From Klebsiella sp. BIGb0407 (GTDB taxonomy: Bacteria > Pseudomonadota > Gammaproteobacteria > Enterobacterales > Enterobacteriaceae): a DNA stretch of 64,000 nt. Location: assembly GCF_024807845.1 (NCBI RefSeq), contig NZ_JANUEQ010000001.1:868001-932000 (forward strand), in the 5' to 3' direction. This document shows positions 45,601 through 53,741 of the stretch, piece by piece. Numbering within the stretch: position 1 is the stretch's first letter; every line of letters begins with the position of its first letter. The position numbers were made by a program, and so were the translations under genes. The notes beneath the pieces were generated by a model. The model searched no databases and was not told the origin of the DNA. It was given only the letters and a program-made list of their open reading frames with translations.

Positions 45601-45678
45601 CCATCAGAACATGGTGGCCCGTATAATGTTTTAATATGAAATCGATATTGGTAGTTAAAATACCTCTGAGAAACAATA

Positions 45679-45690
45679 GTTAACTGATTA
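45679..45690 (+). promoter_or_regulatory. Conserved upstream block, copy 3
   Basis: GTTAACTGATTA preceded by CTCTGAGAAACAATA, 70 bases before the chosen start of copy 3. Confidence 0.5.
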
Positions 45691-45748
45691 ATATCCAGAC
45701 GTGATTTTATTGTTATTAAACGCCTTCATACTAAAAAAGGAATTAACC

Positions 45749-48244
45749 ATGCCAGTCTCAGCATCACAGCACAGAATAATCTCTGGATCTTACCAGAATA
45801 AACTTCATGCCAGTATCAATAGCAACACCTCTTCAGTTCAGAGCAGAGGCCTAACCCAGTCTACTCTTCCGGATGAAATATATCGCTTCGGAAAAAATAT
45901 TAGCAGAATAATTAACTCTTATGAAAAACAGCATGACTTGTCATCTCAGGATCAAGTTTCATCACCGAGTATCGTCGTTCCAGTGTTACTACTTCTCAGC
46001 CAGATCAAGCTTACCTGTAAACCATCATTTATCTCTGACGGAAAACTATCTCTTCCTTTTACCGATAATATAAATCGTCAAAATAACAGAAACAATCACT
46101 CTAACACCCTCCTCGATCCTGTGTTAAATATACTATATAAAACAGAGGGGTTTATCTCACAATACGACCCACTGATATTTCCAGGCGCTAGCGTCGAATC
46201 TTTATCTGTAGCCACTCCAGAATCAGTAATAATTAAGGACAACCCATTTTTCTCCAAAGAAATTTTCCAAAAAGTCACTGAACTCATATCCAGTCTAAGT
46301 AATGATAAAGAATCAATAGCAATAAAAGAAATGATAAATGAATTAAACAGCATTACCGTTAAAGCAAAAAAAGAATCCCCATATAATTCCAACACGGATA
46401 ATAAAATAAATTATTTAATTTCATTAATAGATGAATCAAAAAATATCATAGATAAATTTGAGATAAAGTACGGACAAGAAAACATCTGCAAAATGCTGAG
46501 TTCACAGAGGGAATATTATATTGAAATGGCACATAATATATCTGATATAGAAAGCCAATCAATATTTTACCGATATATTGAATCACTACCTCCGCTGATT
46601 TTTACTCCGGACTCGAGAGGCGATCCTTATCCATCAGTCCAGAGTCAGATTGCTGACCGTCTTGTCAGAAGTGTATTTGGATTTGAACATATTCTGGAGA
46701 ATATCATTGAATATGGTTCTCATTATGAGGCATATAAATCCTTGCTGATATGCTTATTAGCCGAGAAAAAAATTGATAGCGTAAATAATCTTCACGCTGA
46801 CTGGGACAAAGGTGATGAAGCTCTCCGCCTGGTGAATCTACTTTTTCGGGATTTAGAATTTAAGCTACAAAATAAAAGAGCGATGTATCTTTTACCATCA
46901 GCAGAGATATTTTACCAGTCATATCGTGAATCACTTTTCAAAGACAGCACGCTATCAACTACAGGCAGGAAACTCCTGCTAAAGGATGCCGACAGAAATA
47001 GATTACTTTTCCTGAGAGAACATCTTAAGAAACCTATAAATATAGAATACAATCAAAAACCTGATGGCATGAGATTTATTAAACTACTTGATTTACTTGT
47101 AACAATACAGTGTATAACGGAAGTCATGTATGACAGTCACCTGCCGGACAGGAGAACAGATAGTCACGATCAGAAATGCAAAAGCACAGAAAATTTAAAA
47201 CTTGAATATAACAGTAACACTCAGGGATTAACTATTCATGCGACGAGTGTAAAAATAGGGAAACTTAAAGAAAATAACGTAAAAATGGCAAAAATTATTA
47301 GTGAAAATAAAATGATAGGAAATATTAAATTCAAACCAATATTATCATTAAGGCGTGTAAAAAATCGTTCTTCTACTTCTAAGGAATTAAAGAACAGAAT
47401 AAGACCAAGTATGTATGCAAACAATATAAAGAGAAACCATATTTGTGGGGTTGACGATATGGGGTTAAGATATGATAACAAGGGCAATACATACTTAAGA
47501 ATTAATAAACACTTCATTCAAACAACACACATAACACTCCTTCCAGACATAAATAATAGATATTATATCAAAGCAAATAAAAACAAAAATTTGTATTTAA
47601 GATTCAGAGAGGATGGGAAATTTTATCCAGAAAACATCACTGAGAGACTTAATATTAATAAGATAATTGATTCCGTTGGAATAACCACTAATGAACGACA
47701 TGCACTGTATACATATGGTCTTGCCGACCATAATGACATCAAAACATTCATTATGGAAGGAATGCCAAAAAATTACCACTCTCCCGAATTAAGGGGGTTC
47801 ATAGTAAAAACAATCGATGATATTCAAAATGCTTTGCCTAAGATGCCTCTTTATGAATCAAACGTCTTTAAATCTATTTTTATAGATAAAGAAACATTGA
47901 ATAGCCTTAAGAAAAACCAGCTAATCACCAGTAGAATATTTTTATCTTGCGCAAAACGTCCAGAAAAAGCAAGAAAACTCTCTCGCTCGTTAACAAAACC
48001 TCAGAATACTGATAAGAATCACCACTTGCTGATTAACTTTAATATCAATAAATCGGGCCATTCCATAGAATGGTATACAGAGAAATTTGATGAGGAAGAA
48101 GTTTTGATTGAAAGCAATCAATTTTTTAATATCAGAAAGATCAAGCTAAACTTTTCCGGCGAAAGTCTGGTTATTCTTGACGAAATAGATAGCTCACTTT
48201 TAAGTGAAGAAGATAAAGTTTTAGCCAAAAATATAAATTCTTAA
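45749..48244 (+). CDS. ADP-ribosyltransferase-like protein, copy 3 (Arg lost, E-x-E kept)
   Basis: 831 residues from ATG 45749, chosen because AAAAAAGGAATT lies directly before it and the protein then begins MPVSASQHR like its paralogues; an upstream in-frame start at 45701 would add 16 hydrophobic residues that the others lack. The central region is shorter, without the insert seen in copies 1, 2 and 4. In the C-terminal domain Arg is replaced by K708 (NVFKS), the Ser motif reads FLSCA, but E782-x-E784 is intact (EEEVLIE). The mixed state suggests stepwise loss or a non-standard active site. Confidence 0.85.
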   Translation: MPVSASQHRIISGSYQNKLHASINSNTSSVQSRGLTQSTLPDEIYRFGKNISRIINSYEKQHDLSSQDQVSSPSIVVPVLLLLSQIKLTCKPSFISDGKLSLPFTDNINRQNNRNNHSNTLLDPVLNILYKTEGFISQYDPLIFPGASVESLSVATPESVIIKDNPFFSKEIFQKVTELISSLSNDKESIAIKEMINELNSITVKAKKESPYNSNTDNKINYLISLIDESKNIIDKFEIKYGQENICKMLSSQREYYIEMAHNISDIESQSIFYRYIESLPPLIFTPDSRGDPYPSVQSQIADRLVRSVFGFEHILENIIEYGSHYEAYKSLLICLLAEKKIDSVNNLHADWDKGDEALRLVNLLFRDLEFKLQNKRAMYLLPSAEIFYQSYRESLFKDSTLSTTGRKLLLKDADRNRLLFLREHLKKPINIEYNQKPDGMRFIKLLDLLVTIQCITEVMYDSHLPDRRTDSHDQKCKSTENLKLEYNSNTQGLTIHATSVKIGKLKENNVKMAKIISENKMIGNIKFKPILSLRRVKNRSSTSKELKNRIRPSMYANNIKRNHICGVDDMGLRYDNKGNTYLRINKHFIQTTHITLLPDINNRYYIKANKNKNLYLRFREDGKFYPENITERLNINKIIDSVGITTNERHALYTYGLADHNDIKTFIMEGMPKNYHSPELRGFIVKTIDDIQNALPKMPLYESNVFKSIFIDKETLNSLKKNQLITSRIFLSCAKRPEKARKLSRSLTKPQNTDKNHHLLINFNINKSGHSIEWYTEKFDEEEVLIESNQFFNIRKIKLNFSGESLVILDEIDSSLLSEEDKVLAKNINS

Positions 48245-48391
48245 AGGCTCACGAGTTCAATTTTCTCCTGCTGTTCTCCCGTTGTTTAAAAACAGGCATC
48301 AAGATATAAAACACCACCACTTTTAAAAACATCCATTCAACATATATAACATTATTATACCAGCAGTTCATATGTTCTCTGAATAAAGGCT

Positions 48392-48403
48392 GGTAGCTGA
48401 TAG
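48392..48403 (+). promoter_or_regulatory. Conserved upstream block, copy 4
   Basis: GGTAGCTGATAG preceded by TCTCTGAATAAAGGC, 69 bases before the start of copy 4; the most divergent of the four blocks. Confidence 0.4.
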
Positions 48404-48460
48404 TCATCCAATTGAAAATATTTTTTATTACGCCCCATCAGTTTAAAAAAGGAATTAGCT

Positions 48461-51010
48461 ATGCCAGTATCATCAACACAACATAGAGTATCATCCGGTA
48501 CGTATCAATATAAAAATATCAAAAACAACACTATTTCGGCTCAAAATATAACATCTGAGCATTTATCTGTTCCGGATGAAATATGCAGTTTTGGAAATAA
48601 TATTAGTCAGGCAATAAATTATTATGGCGAATGGCGTTCACTATCATTTCAGCACAGAGCACCATCCCAGAGTGTGATCGTTCCTATGCTATTACTCCTC
48701 AGCCAAGTCAGGCTTAACGATGCACCATTAGATAAGCCTTCTTTTATCTCTGGCAGAAATGTTTTTCTTCAGCCTTCTGGCAATACAATTCATAGCGATG
48801 ATGATTTTAACACCCTTCTTAGCCCTGTCATTAATGCATTGTATAAAGCAGGTGATATTTTCTCCCGGTATGACCCACTAAAATTCCCAGGTGCTGATGC
48901 TGTATCTTTATCTGTAAAAAACTCTGAATCGGTAAACACTCCGGACAGGCATTTTTTATCTGAAAATCTTACGAATAGCACAAATGAACTAATTTCCACT
49001 ATCACCAATAGTAAAGAGAAAGCAGCAATAAGAGAAATAGTAGATAAATTAAACAACCTTGCCATTGAAGCAGAGAAAACATTTCCTTCAAGTCCATCGG
49101 GTACCAGAAGCATCGAACATTTAATTTACCTGATAGATAAATCAAAACACCTGATAGATAATTTTGAAATTAAATACGGCTACGAGAATGTCTGTAACAC
49201 ATTTAAATTACAACACGATAACTATATTAAATCAGCAATTGATAGATCTGATTATAATAGTAAATTAACATTCAAAAATTATGTAGAATCGCTACCTGTA
49301 CTGACATTTACACCAGACTCCAGAGGTGAAGGTTATCCATCAGTGGAAAGTCAGATTGCAGGCAATCTTATCAGAAGTGTTTTTTGGTTCGAAAATGAAC
49401 AAGGACATTCTGCCGTATATGGTTCTCGTTATGAGGCACATAAATCCTTTCTGACCTCTTTATTAGCCGAAAAAAATATTGGTGGTATGCATAATCTTCC
49501 CGAAGGCTGGTACAAAGGTGATGAAGCTATTCGCCTGATGAATCTACTTTATCGGGATTTAGAACATAATCTAAAAACTAAGGGTGAGAAGTATCTTCTA
49601 CGCTCAGCAGAAATGTTTTACCAGTCACTTCGCGGAATATATACCACAGACAGCACGCTCGAAATCGAAGGATTACAAAAAAAGACCTTAGTATCCTACT
49701 CAGATAAAGATAAATTAGCTGTACTGAGACACTACTTCAACCAACCCGTAGAAATTGAATATAATCAAGAGCCCAGGGTTATGAAGTTTTTTAAACTTCT
49801 TGATTTATTCATCACAATACAATGTATAGCAAAAGTTATGCATCCGGGTCATCTGCCTTCAGGTAAAAAAAATGGTTATGGTCATCATTACCAGACAAAA
49901 TCTGGTTCCTACAGAACACTCAGCCATCAGCACCGTAAAAATATAGATAAATTAAAACTCGAATATAACAGTAATAATCATGAATTAACCGTCCGTGTGA
50001 ATACGGGAAGTAAGCACAGAATTAAAGAAAATGATTTTGAAATGAAAAGTATTCTCGATGCAAATGAGAAAATAGAAAAGATCACATTTAAAACAAATCC
50101 ATCACTAGTCAATAAAAAACAACCCTCTTACATGTCAAAGGAGATGAAAAATAGAATAACCCCCGGAATGTATGCCGGGGATGTAAAAATAGATGACCTT
50201 TCCCTGCCCGACAAAATGGGGTTAAGGCATAGTCCGAGTGGGGAAAAATATTTAAAAATCAATGGTAACCTTGTTGAAATACACCATATAGCATCTCACC
50301 CTGATATTAAAAATAGATATGTTATTAAAGATGAAAAAAATAAGAGTTTGTATTTTAGATTTCACTCTGATGGCAAATTTCATTCAGAAACGCCTGGCGA
50401 ACTCCGTTACGTTAATAAAAAAATAGGTTTTGGGCGGAAACCCCCTAAAGTCACCCCACCTACTGAAGCTTTGACCTCCAATGAACGCTATGCTCTACAT
50501 ACATATGGCCGTACTGGCTCCGACGATATTAACGAATTTATGAGCGAAGGAATGCCTGAAAATCACCTGACTCCTTTTTTAAGAGCTCCCATGGTAAAAA
50601 TCATCGATGATATCCACGATGCCTTGAAGAAAATACCGCCTTACAAAGGCGTGGTCTATAGAGGGACAACTTTAACTAATCAACAATTTAACAGCCTGAA
50701 GAAAGACCAACTGGTCACCAGTAAAGCCTTTTTGTCTTGCTCAAAAAATAAAGAGGTTGCAACAAGATTTTCCACTCCCTTCATTAACACCCGCAGACCA
50801 GTAATATATGAATTTAATATCAAGAAATCGGGTCATTCCATTGAAAAATATACGGAAAAATTTTATGAGGAAGAGGTTTTAATTGAAAATAATCAATATT
50901 TTAAAATCAGAGAGATCAACTCAAAAACCATCATTCTTGACGAAATGGATAGCGCACTCTTGAGTGACGCAGAGAAAGCGATAGCAAAAAACATAGACTA
51001 TAAAATTTAA
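48461..51010 (+). CDS. ADP-ribosyltransferase toxin/effector, copy 4 (complete R-S-E triad)
   Basis: 849 residues, AAAAAAGGAATT ribosome site, no signal peptide. The N-terminal and central regions match the other three copies (VIVPMLLLLSQVRL about 64-77; FTPDSRGEGYPSVESQ). The C-terminal domain has every hallmark of an R-S-E ADP-ribosyltransferase: helix LTSNERYALHTYGRTGSDDIN, VVYRG with R734, the S-x-S strand FLSCS (S759, S761) and E803-E-E805-VLIE, the E-x-E that in family members directs transfer to arginine. It should move ADP-ribose from NAD to a protein target. Size, lack of a Sec signal and a polar N-terminus are compatible with delivery by a type III or VI system, but none is in the window. 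Confidence 0.88.
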   Translation: MPVSSTQHRVSSGTYQYKNIKNNTISAQNITSEHLSVPDEICSFGNNISQAINYYGEWRSLSFQHRAPSQSVIVPMLLLLSQVRLNDAPLDKPSFISGRNVFLQPSGNTIHSDDDFNTLLSPVINALYKAGDIFSRYDPLKFPGADAVSLSVKNSESVNTPDRHFLSENLTNSTNELISTITNSKEKAAIREIVDKLNNLAIEAEKTFPSSPSGTRSIEHLIYLIDKSKHLIDNFEIKYGYENVCNTFKLQHDNYIKSAIDRSDYNSKLTFKNYVESLPVLTFTPDSRGEGYPSVESQIAGNLIRSVFWFENEQGHSAVYGSRYEAHKSFLTSLLAEKNIGGMHNLPEGWYKGDEAIRLMNLLYRDLEHNLKTKGEKYLLRSAEMFYQSLRGIYTTDSTLEIEGLQKKTLVSYSDKDKLAVLRHYFNQPVEIEYNQEPRVMKFFKLLDLFITIQCIAKVMHPGHLPSGKKNGYGHHYQTKSGSYRTLSHQHRKNIDKLKLEYNSNNHELTVRVNTGSKHRIKENDFEMKSILDANEKIEKITFKTNPSLVNKKQPSYMSKEMKNRITPGMYAGDVKIDDLSLPDKMGLRHSPSGEKYLKINGNLVEIHHIASHPDIKNRYVIKDEKNKSLYFRFHSDGKFHSETPGELRYVNKKIGFGRKPPKVTPPTEALTSNERYALHTYGRTGSDDINEFMSEGMPENHLTPFLRAPMVKIIDDIHDALKKIPPYKGVVYRGTTLTNQQFNSLKKDQLVTSKAFLSCSKNKEVATRFSTPFINTRRPVIYEFNIKKSGHSIEKYTEKFYEEEVLIENNQYFKIREINSKTIILDEMDSALLSDAEKAIAKNIDYKI

Positions 51011-51144
51011 CGGCGAGGGCTGAGGCTAGCAGAGGTTTGAATCAAAAGGTCAGGATTTCACGGGTTCAGTCTCTATCTGCTGACCTCCTGAAACTCAAAA
51101 AGCAGTCTGATGAGAAATAATATCTGATGAATGAGAAAATACTT

Positions 51145-51171
51145 TGAAGATTAGTGACATTTTGCCGATAT
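51145..51171 (+). promoter_or_regulatory. Sigma-28 (FliA) promoter of ycgR
   Basis: TGAAGATT-N11-GCCGATAT against the flagellar consensus TAAAGTTT-N11-GCCGATAA (6/8 and 7/8). It puts transcription start near 51180, between two candidate start codons, and agrees with the class III flagellar control of ycgR in E. coli. Confidence 0.7.
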
Positions 51172-51215
51172 TATCTCTTGGTCATCTCATTTGCAGCAAT
51201 TTAAGGGCGTTAGTC

Positions 51216-51947
51216 TTGAGTCACTATCACGAGCAGTTTCTGAAACAATCTCCGCTCGCCGTTATGGGCGTACTTCGTGACCTGCAGCGGAGTCAGGTTG
51301 CCATCAGGCTAACATGGCCACTTGGCCAGTTTATCAGTAAAATTCTGGATGTGACTCCAGAGCGCTTTATCCTCGACTTTGGAAGCCAGAACAGCGAAAA
51401 CCAAAAAGTGCAACAAGCAATGTATATCGATTTTTCTGCTGAAACTGCCGGCGCAAAAGTTGAGTTCTCGCTACCGGGTTTAAACATAGAAACCTTTCAA
51501 AACTTGCCTGCATTCAGTTCGGCTCTGCCCTCTTCTCTGTGGTTTGTTCAGCGCAGAGAGTATTTTCGTATCACTGCGCCAATGCAACCGCGTTATTATT
51601 GCCGCACCCTGTTGCCTGACAATGAACCCTTTATATTTCGTCTTTGCGATCTGTCTCTGGGCGGTCTCGGTGCCTTGGTTGAAGGTACCGTGCCTGAGAG
51701 TCTGACTGAGGGTACAAACTTTACTCAAGTCGAAATGGATCTGGCGCAGTGGGGAAAATTTTATTTTGATATGAGGCTGGTGACTATTTCAGAACGCAAG
51801 GTGGTGGACAGTAAAAATGAAACTATCACCACCCCACGTCTGAGTTTCCGTTTCTTAAATGTTAACTCAGCCCTTGAACGGGAACTGCAGAAAATCATCT
51901 TTTCCCTTGAGCATACTGCTCGCGAAAAAGCGAATCGCGTTAAATAA
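51216..51947 (+). CDS. ycgR: Flagellar brake protein YcgR (PilZ, c-di-GMP-binding)
   Basis: 243 residues from TTG 51216. This start is chosen because AAGGG lies 8 bases ahead, the sigma-28 promoter lies just upstream, and the product then aligns with E. coli YcgR (244) from residue 1 (SHYHEQFLKQ). A TTG at 51144 would precede the transcription start. N-terminal YcgR domain (about 1-105) and C-terminal PilZ domain with R113-R114-x-x-x-R118 and DLSLGGLG, the c-di-GMP-binding residues. With c-di-GMP it binds the flagellar motor and slows swimming. Its presence implies a flagellated host. Confidence 0.95.
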   Translation: MSHYHEQFLKQSPLAVMGVLRDLQRSQVAIRLTWPLGQFISKILDVTPERFILDFGSQNSENQKVQQAMYIDFSAETAGAKVEFSLPGLNIETFQNLPAFSSALPSSLWFVQRREYFRITAPMQPRYYCRTLLPDNEPFIFRLCDLSLGGLGALVEGTVPESLTEGTNFTQVEMDLAQWGKFYFDMRLVTISERKVVDSKNETITTPRLSFRFLNVNSALERELQKIIFSLEHTAREKANRVK

Positions 51948-52559
51948 TCACAGCGCTTCCATAGCACGCGTTATTTTATATAAGTAACGCGGAGCCTGGG
52001 GCGCAGGATGATTTTTTTCGATATGACGCATAAACTGATTAACGTTCAGTCGATTAATCTTAGCGATAGCGGTTGGACGGTCATTATCAAAAGTACGTAA
52101 CATAGCTCCGGCACCGTTAACATAAGAGACCACCAGCGCGTATTGCATCACTTCCGGGTCATTAATGCCTTTGAGAATGCCATTTTCCAGTACGCTTAAA
52201 TAGGCGGTTCCGATGGTAATATTACGCACCGGGTCTTTTAACTCAGCGTCGGAAGGCTGCCCGGACAGTCCCATATGGCGATAAACATCTTTACCTGCTG
52301 TCGAGGCTTTAATCTGCATCAGTCCGATGGCATTTGAGGCACTGACCAGCCGCGGGTTACCGCCCGTTTCAACGGCAATAATGGCCGTGATCACCCGCGG
52401 ATTTACTCCCCATTCCTGCCCGGTTTGTTCGGAAACAGGCATCCAGGTCAGGGCACCTCGGACTGGCACAGTCGGATCCCATTCAGCCTGTTTGGTGGGG
52501 GTATTGCTGGAGCATCCGGCCAGAATAAGAATCAGAACAAGTAATCCCGTTAGTTTCAC
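51948..52559 (-). CDS. emtA: Endo-type membrane-bound lytic transglycosylase A
   Basis: 203 residues from GTG 52559 (AAGGA 8 bases ahead), the same length as E. coli EmtA/MltE; a longer frame to 52598 lacks a signal start. Lipoprotein signal with LILAG|C (C16). SLT domain with catalytic E64 (AIIAVETGG), NAIGLMQIKAST and AYLSVLE. It cleaves peptidoglycan glycan strands to 1,6-anhydro products from the outer membrane. Divergent from ldcA, which recycles the resulting peptides. Confidence 0.95.
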   Translation of the reverse strand: MKLTGLLVLILILAGCSSNTPTKQAEWDPTVPVRGALTWMPVSEQTGQEWGVNPRVITAIIAVETGGNPRLVSASNAIGLMQIKASTAGKDVYRHMGLSGQPSDAELKDPVRNITIGTAYLSVLENGILKGINDPEVMQYALVVSYVNGAGAMLRTFDNDRPTAIAKINRLNVNQFMRHIEKNHPAPQAPRYLYKITRAMEAL

Positions 52560-52729
52560 GTCATATATCCTTAATTGCGGGTCGATGCCCTGAATCATTG
52601 TGTATGCTTGTTGGTACTGCCAGAGAACAGTGTCAGATGACTTAAAATTTGATAATCAGACCTATGCCGTCATGACAACGTTCACTGTTCCCGGCATGAT
52701 AACGAATTCATTTTCAGTAAGGAATGTTA

Positions 52730-53644
52730 ATGTCTCTGATTCAGCTTATTGCCCCTTCTGGTTACTGCATTAATCAAGCTGCCGCCACGCTCGGAATACA
52801 ACGTTTGCAGCAAGCCGGGCATCAGGTCAGTAATCCACAGGTTATTACCCGCCGTTTCCAGCGCTTCGCCGGAAGTGATGAACAGCGATTAGCAGAAATT
52901 GACGCTCTTTCCCGTCTGCCGAGTCAGACGGATATCGTGCTGGCAGTACGTGGTGGTTATGGCGCCAGCCGATTGCTGCAACATATTAATTATCCAGAGC
53001 TTGCTGCAGCGTTACACGCCCGAATGCCCGTAATCTGCGGGCACAGTGATTTCACCGCTATTCAAGCTGCACTACTGGCGAAGTGCGAAGCCATTACGTT
53101 CAGTGGCCCGATGCTTGCTGGAAACTTTGGTGCTGAAACCCTGGATGATTTTACCTGGCATCATTTCTGGCAAGCCATCAGTAGCCCTCGCTTTACGGTG
53201 AGCTGGACGTGCGATGCTCAAGCATTGCAGACCAGTGGTACGGTATGGGGGGGGAATCTGGCTATGATTTGTTCCCTGATAGGCACGCCATGGTTACCTG
53301 ATATTGACGGTGGCATTCTGGTTCTGGAAGATATTAATGAGCATCCGTTTCGTGTCGAACGAATGTTACTCCAGCTCTACCATGCCGGTATTCTTGATCG
53401 TCAGAAAGCACTTATTCTGGGCAGTTTTAACGGTGCGACGCTTACTGATTACGATGACGGGTATGATTTTGCTGCCATGTGCCAGCTCTTACAACAACGT
53501 CTGACGATCCCCGTTTTATCCGGTTTATCTTTTGGGCATGAACCCAAAACGGTCACTCTGCCACTGGGTGCCCATGGGGAGTTAGTTCATGATGGAAAAC
53601 AGGCTTCACTCACGTTAAGTGGCCACCCGGTTTTAGCTGTATAA
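52730..53644 (+). CDS. ldcA: Muramoyltetrapeptide carboxypeptidase (LD-carboxypeptidase A)
   Basis: 304 residues from ATG 52730 (AAGGA 6 bases ahead), equal to E. coli LdcA; an ATG two codons upstream is less well spaced. S66 family: nucleophile Ser in ICGHSDFTAI, Glu in ILVLEDINEHPFRVERML and His in SFGHEPKTVTLPLG. It removes the terminal D-Ala from recycled murein tetrapeptides in the cytoplasm. Followed by cvrA with 97 bases between. Confidence 0.95.
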   Translation: MSLIQLIAPSGYCINQAAATLGIQRLQQAGHQVSNPQVITRRFQRFAGSDEQRLAEIDALSRLPSQTDIVLAVRGGYGASRLLQHINYPELAAALHARMPVICGHSDFTAIQAALLAKCEAITFSGPMLAGNFGAETLDDFTWHHFWQAISSPRFTVSWTCDAQALQTSGTVWGGNLAMICSLIGTPWLPDIDGGILVLEDINEHPFRVERMLLQLYHAGILDRQKALILGSFNGATLTDYDDGYDFAAMCQLLQQRLTIPVLSGLSFGHEPKTVTLPLGAHGELVHDGKQASLTLSGHPVLAV

Positions 53645-53741
53645 GCCAGCATTTAAAGCCTTTTTTGATACGCTTGATTATTGTTTTTAGTGATATTATT
53701 TATAACAACATATAAAAATACGTTATGGGGGATTCAATATC

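Larger units (their letters stand above)
40126..51010 (+). repeat. Four tandem paralogous genes (ADP-ribosyltransferase-like array)
   Basis: Four head-to-tail genes of 831-881 codons that share the same N-terminus (MPVS..QHR..SG.YQ), a hydrophobic segment near residue 70, a shared central region and a toxin-like C-terminus. Identical AAAAAGGAATT ribosome sites and a conserved block 67-70 bases ahead of each start show that control regions were copied too; after copies 1 and 2 even the sequence past the stop is similar (42746-42768 and 45596-45618). Spacers are 204, 148 and 216 bases. Confidence 0.9.

Noticed and set aside
39900-48460. Search for a plant-pathogen hrp box (GGAACC-N16-CCAC) before the array genes.
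   Set aside because: No match found by eye in any of the four leaders.
40126-51010. Possibility that the array is a set of Rhs/CDI-type or contact toxins with immunity genes.
   Set aside because: No Rhs repeats, no haemagglutinin domain, no small immunity frame in the 148-216-base spacers.
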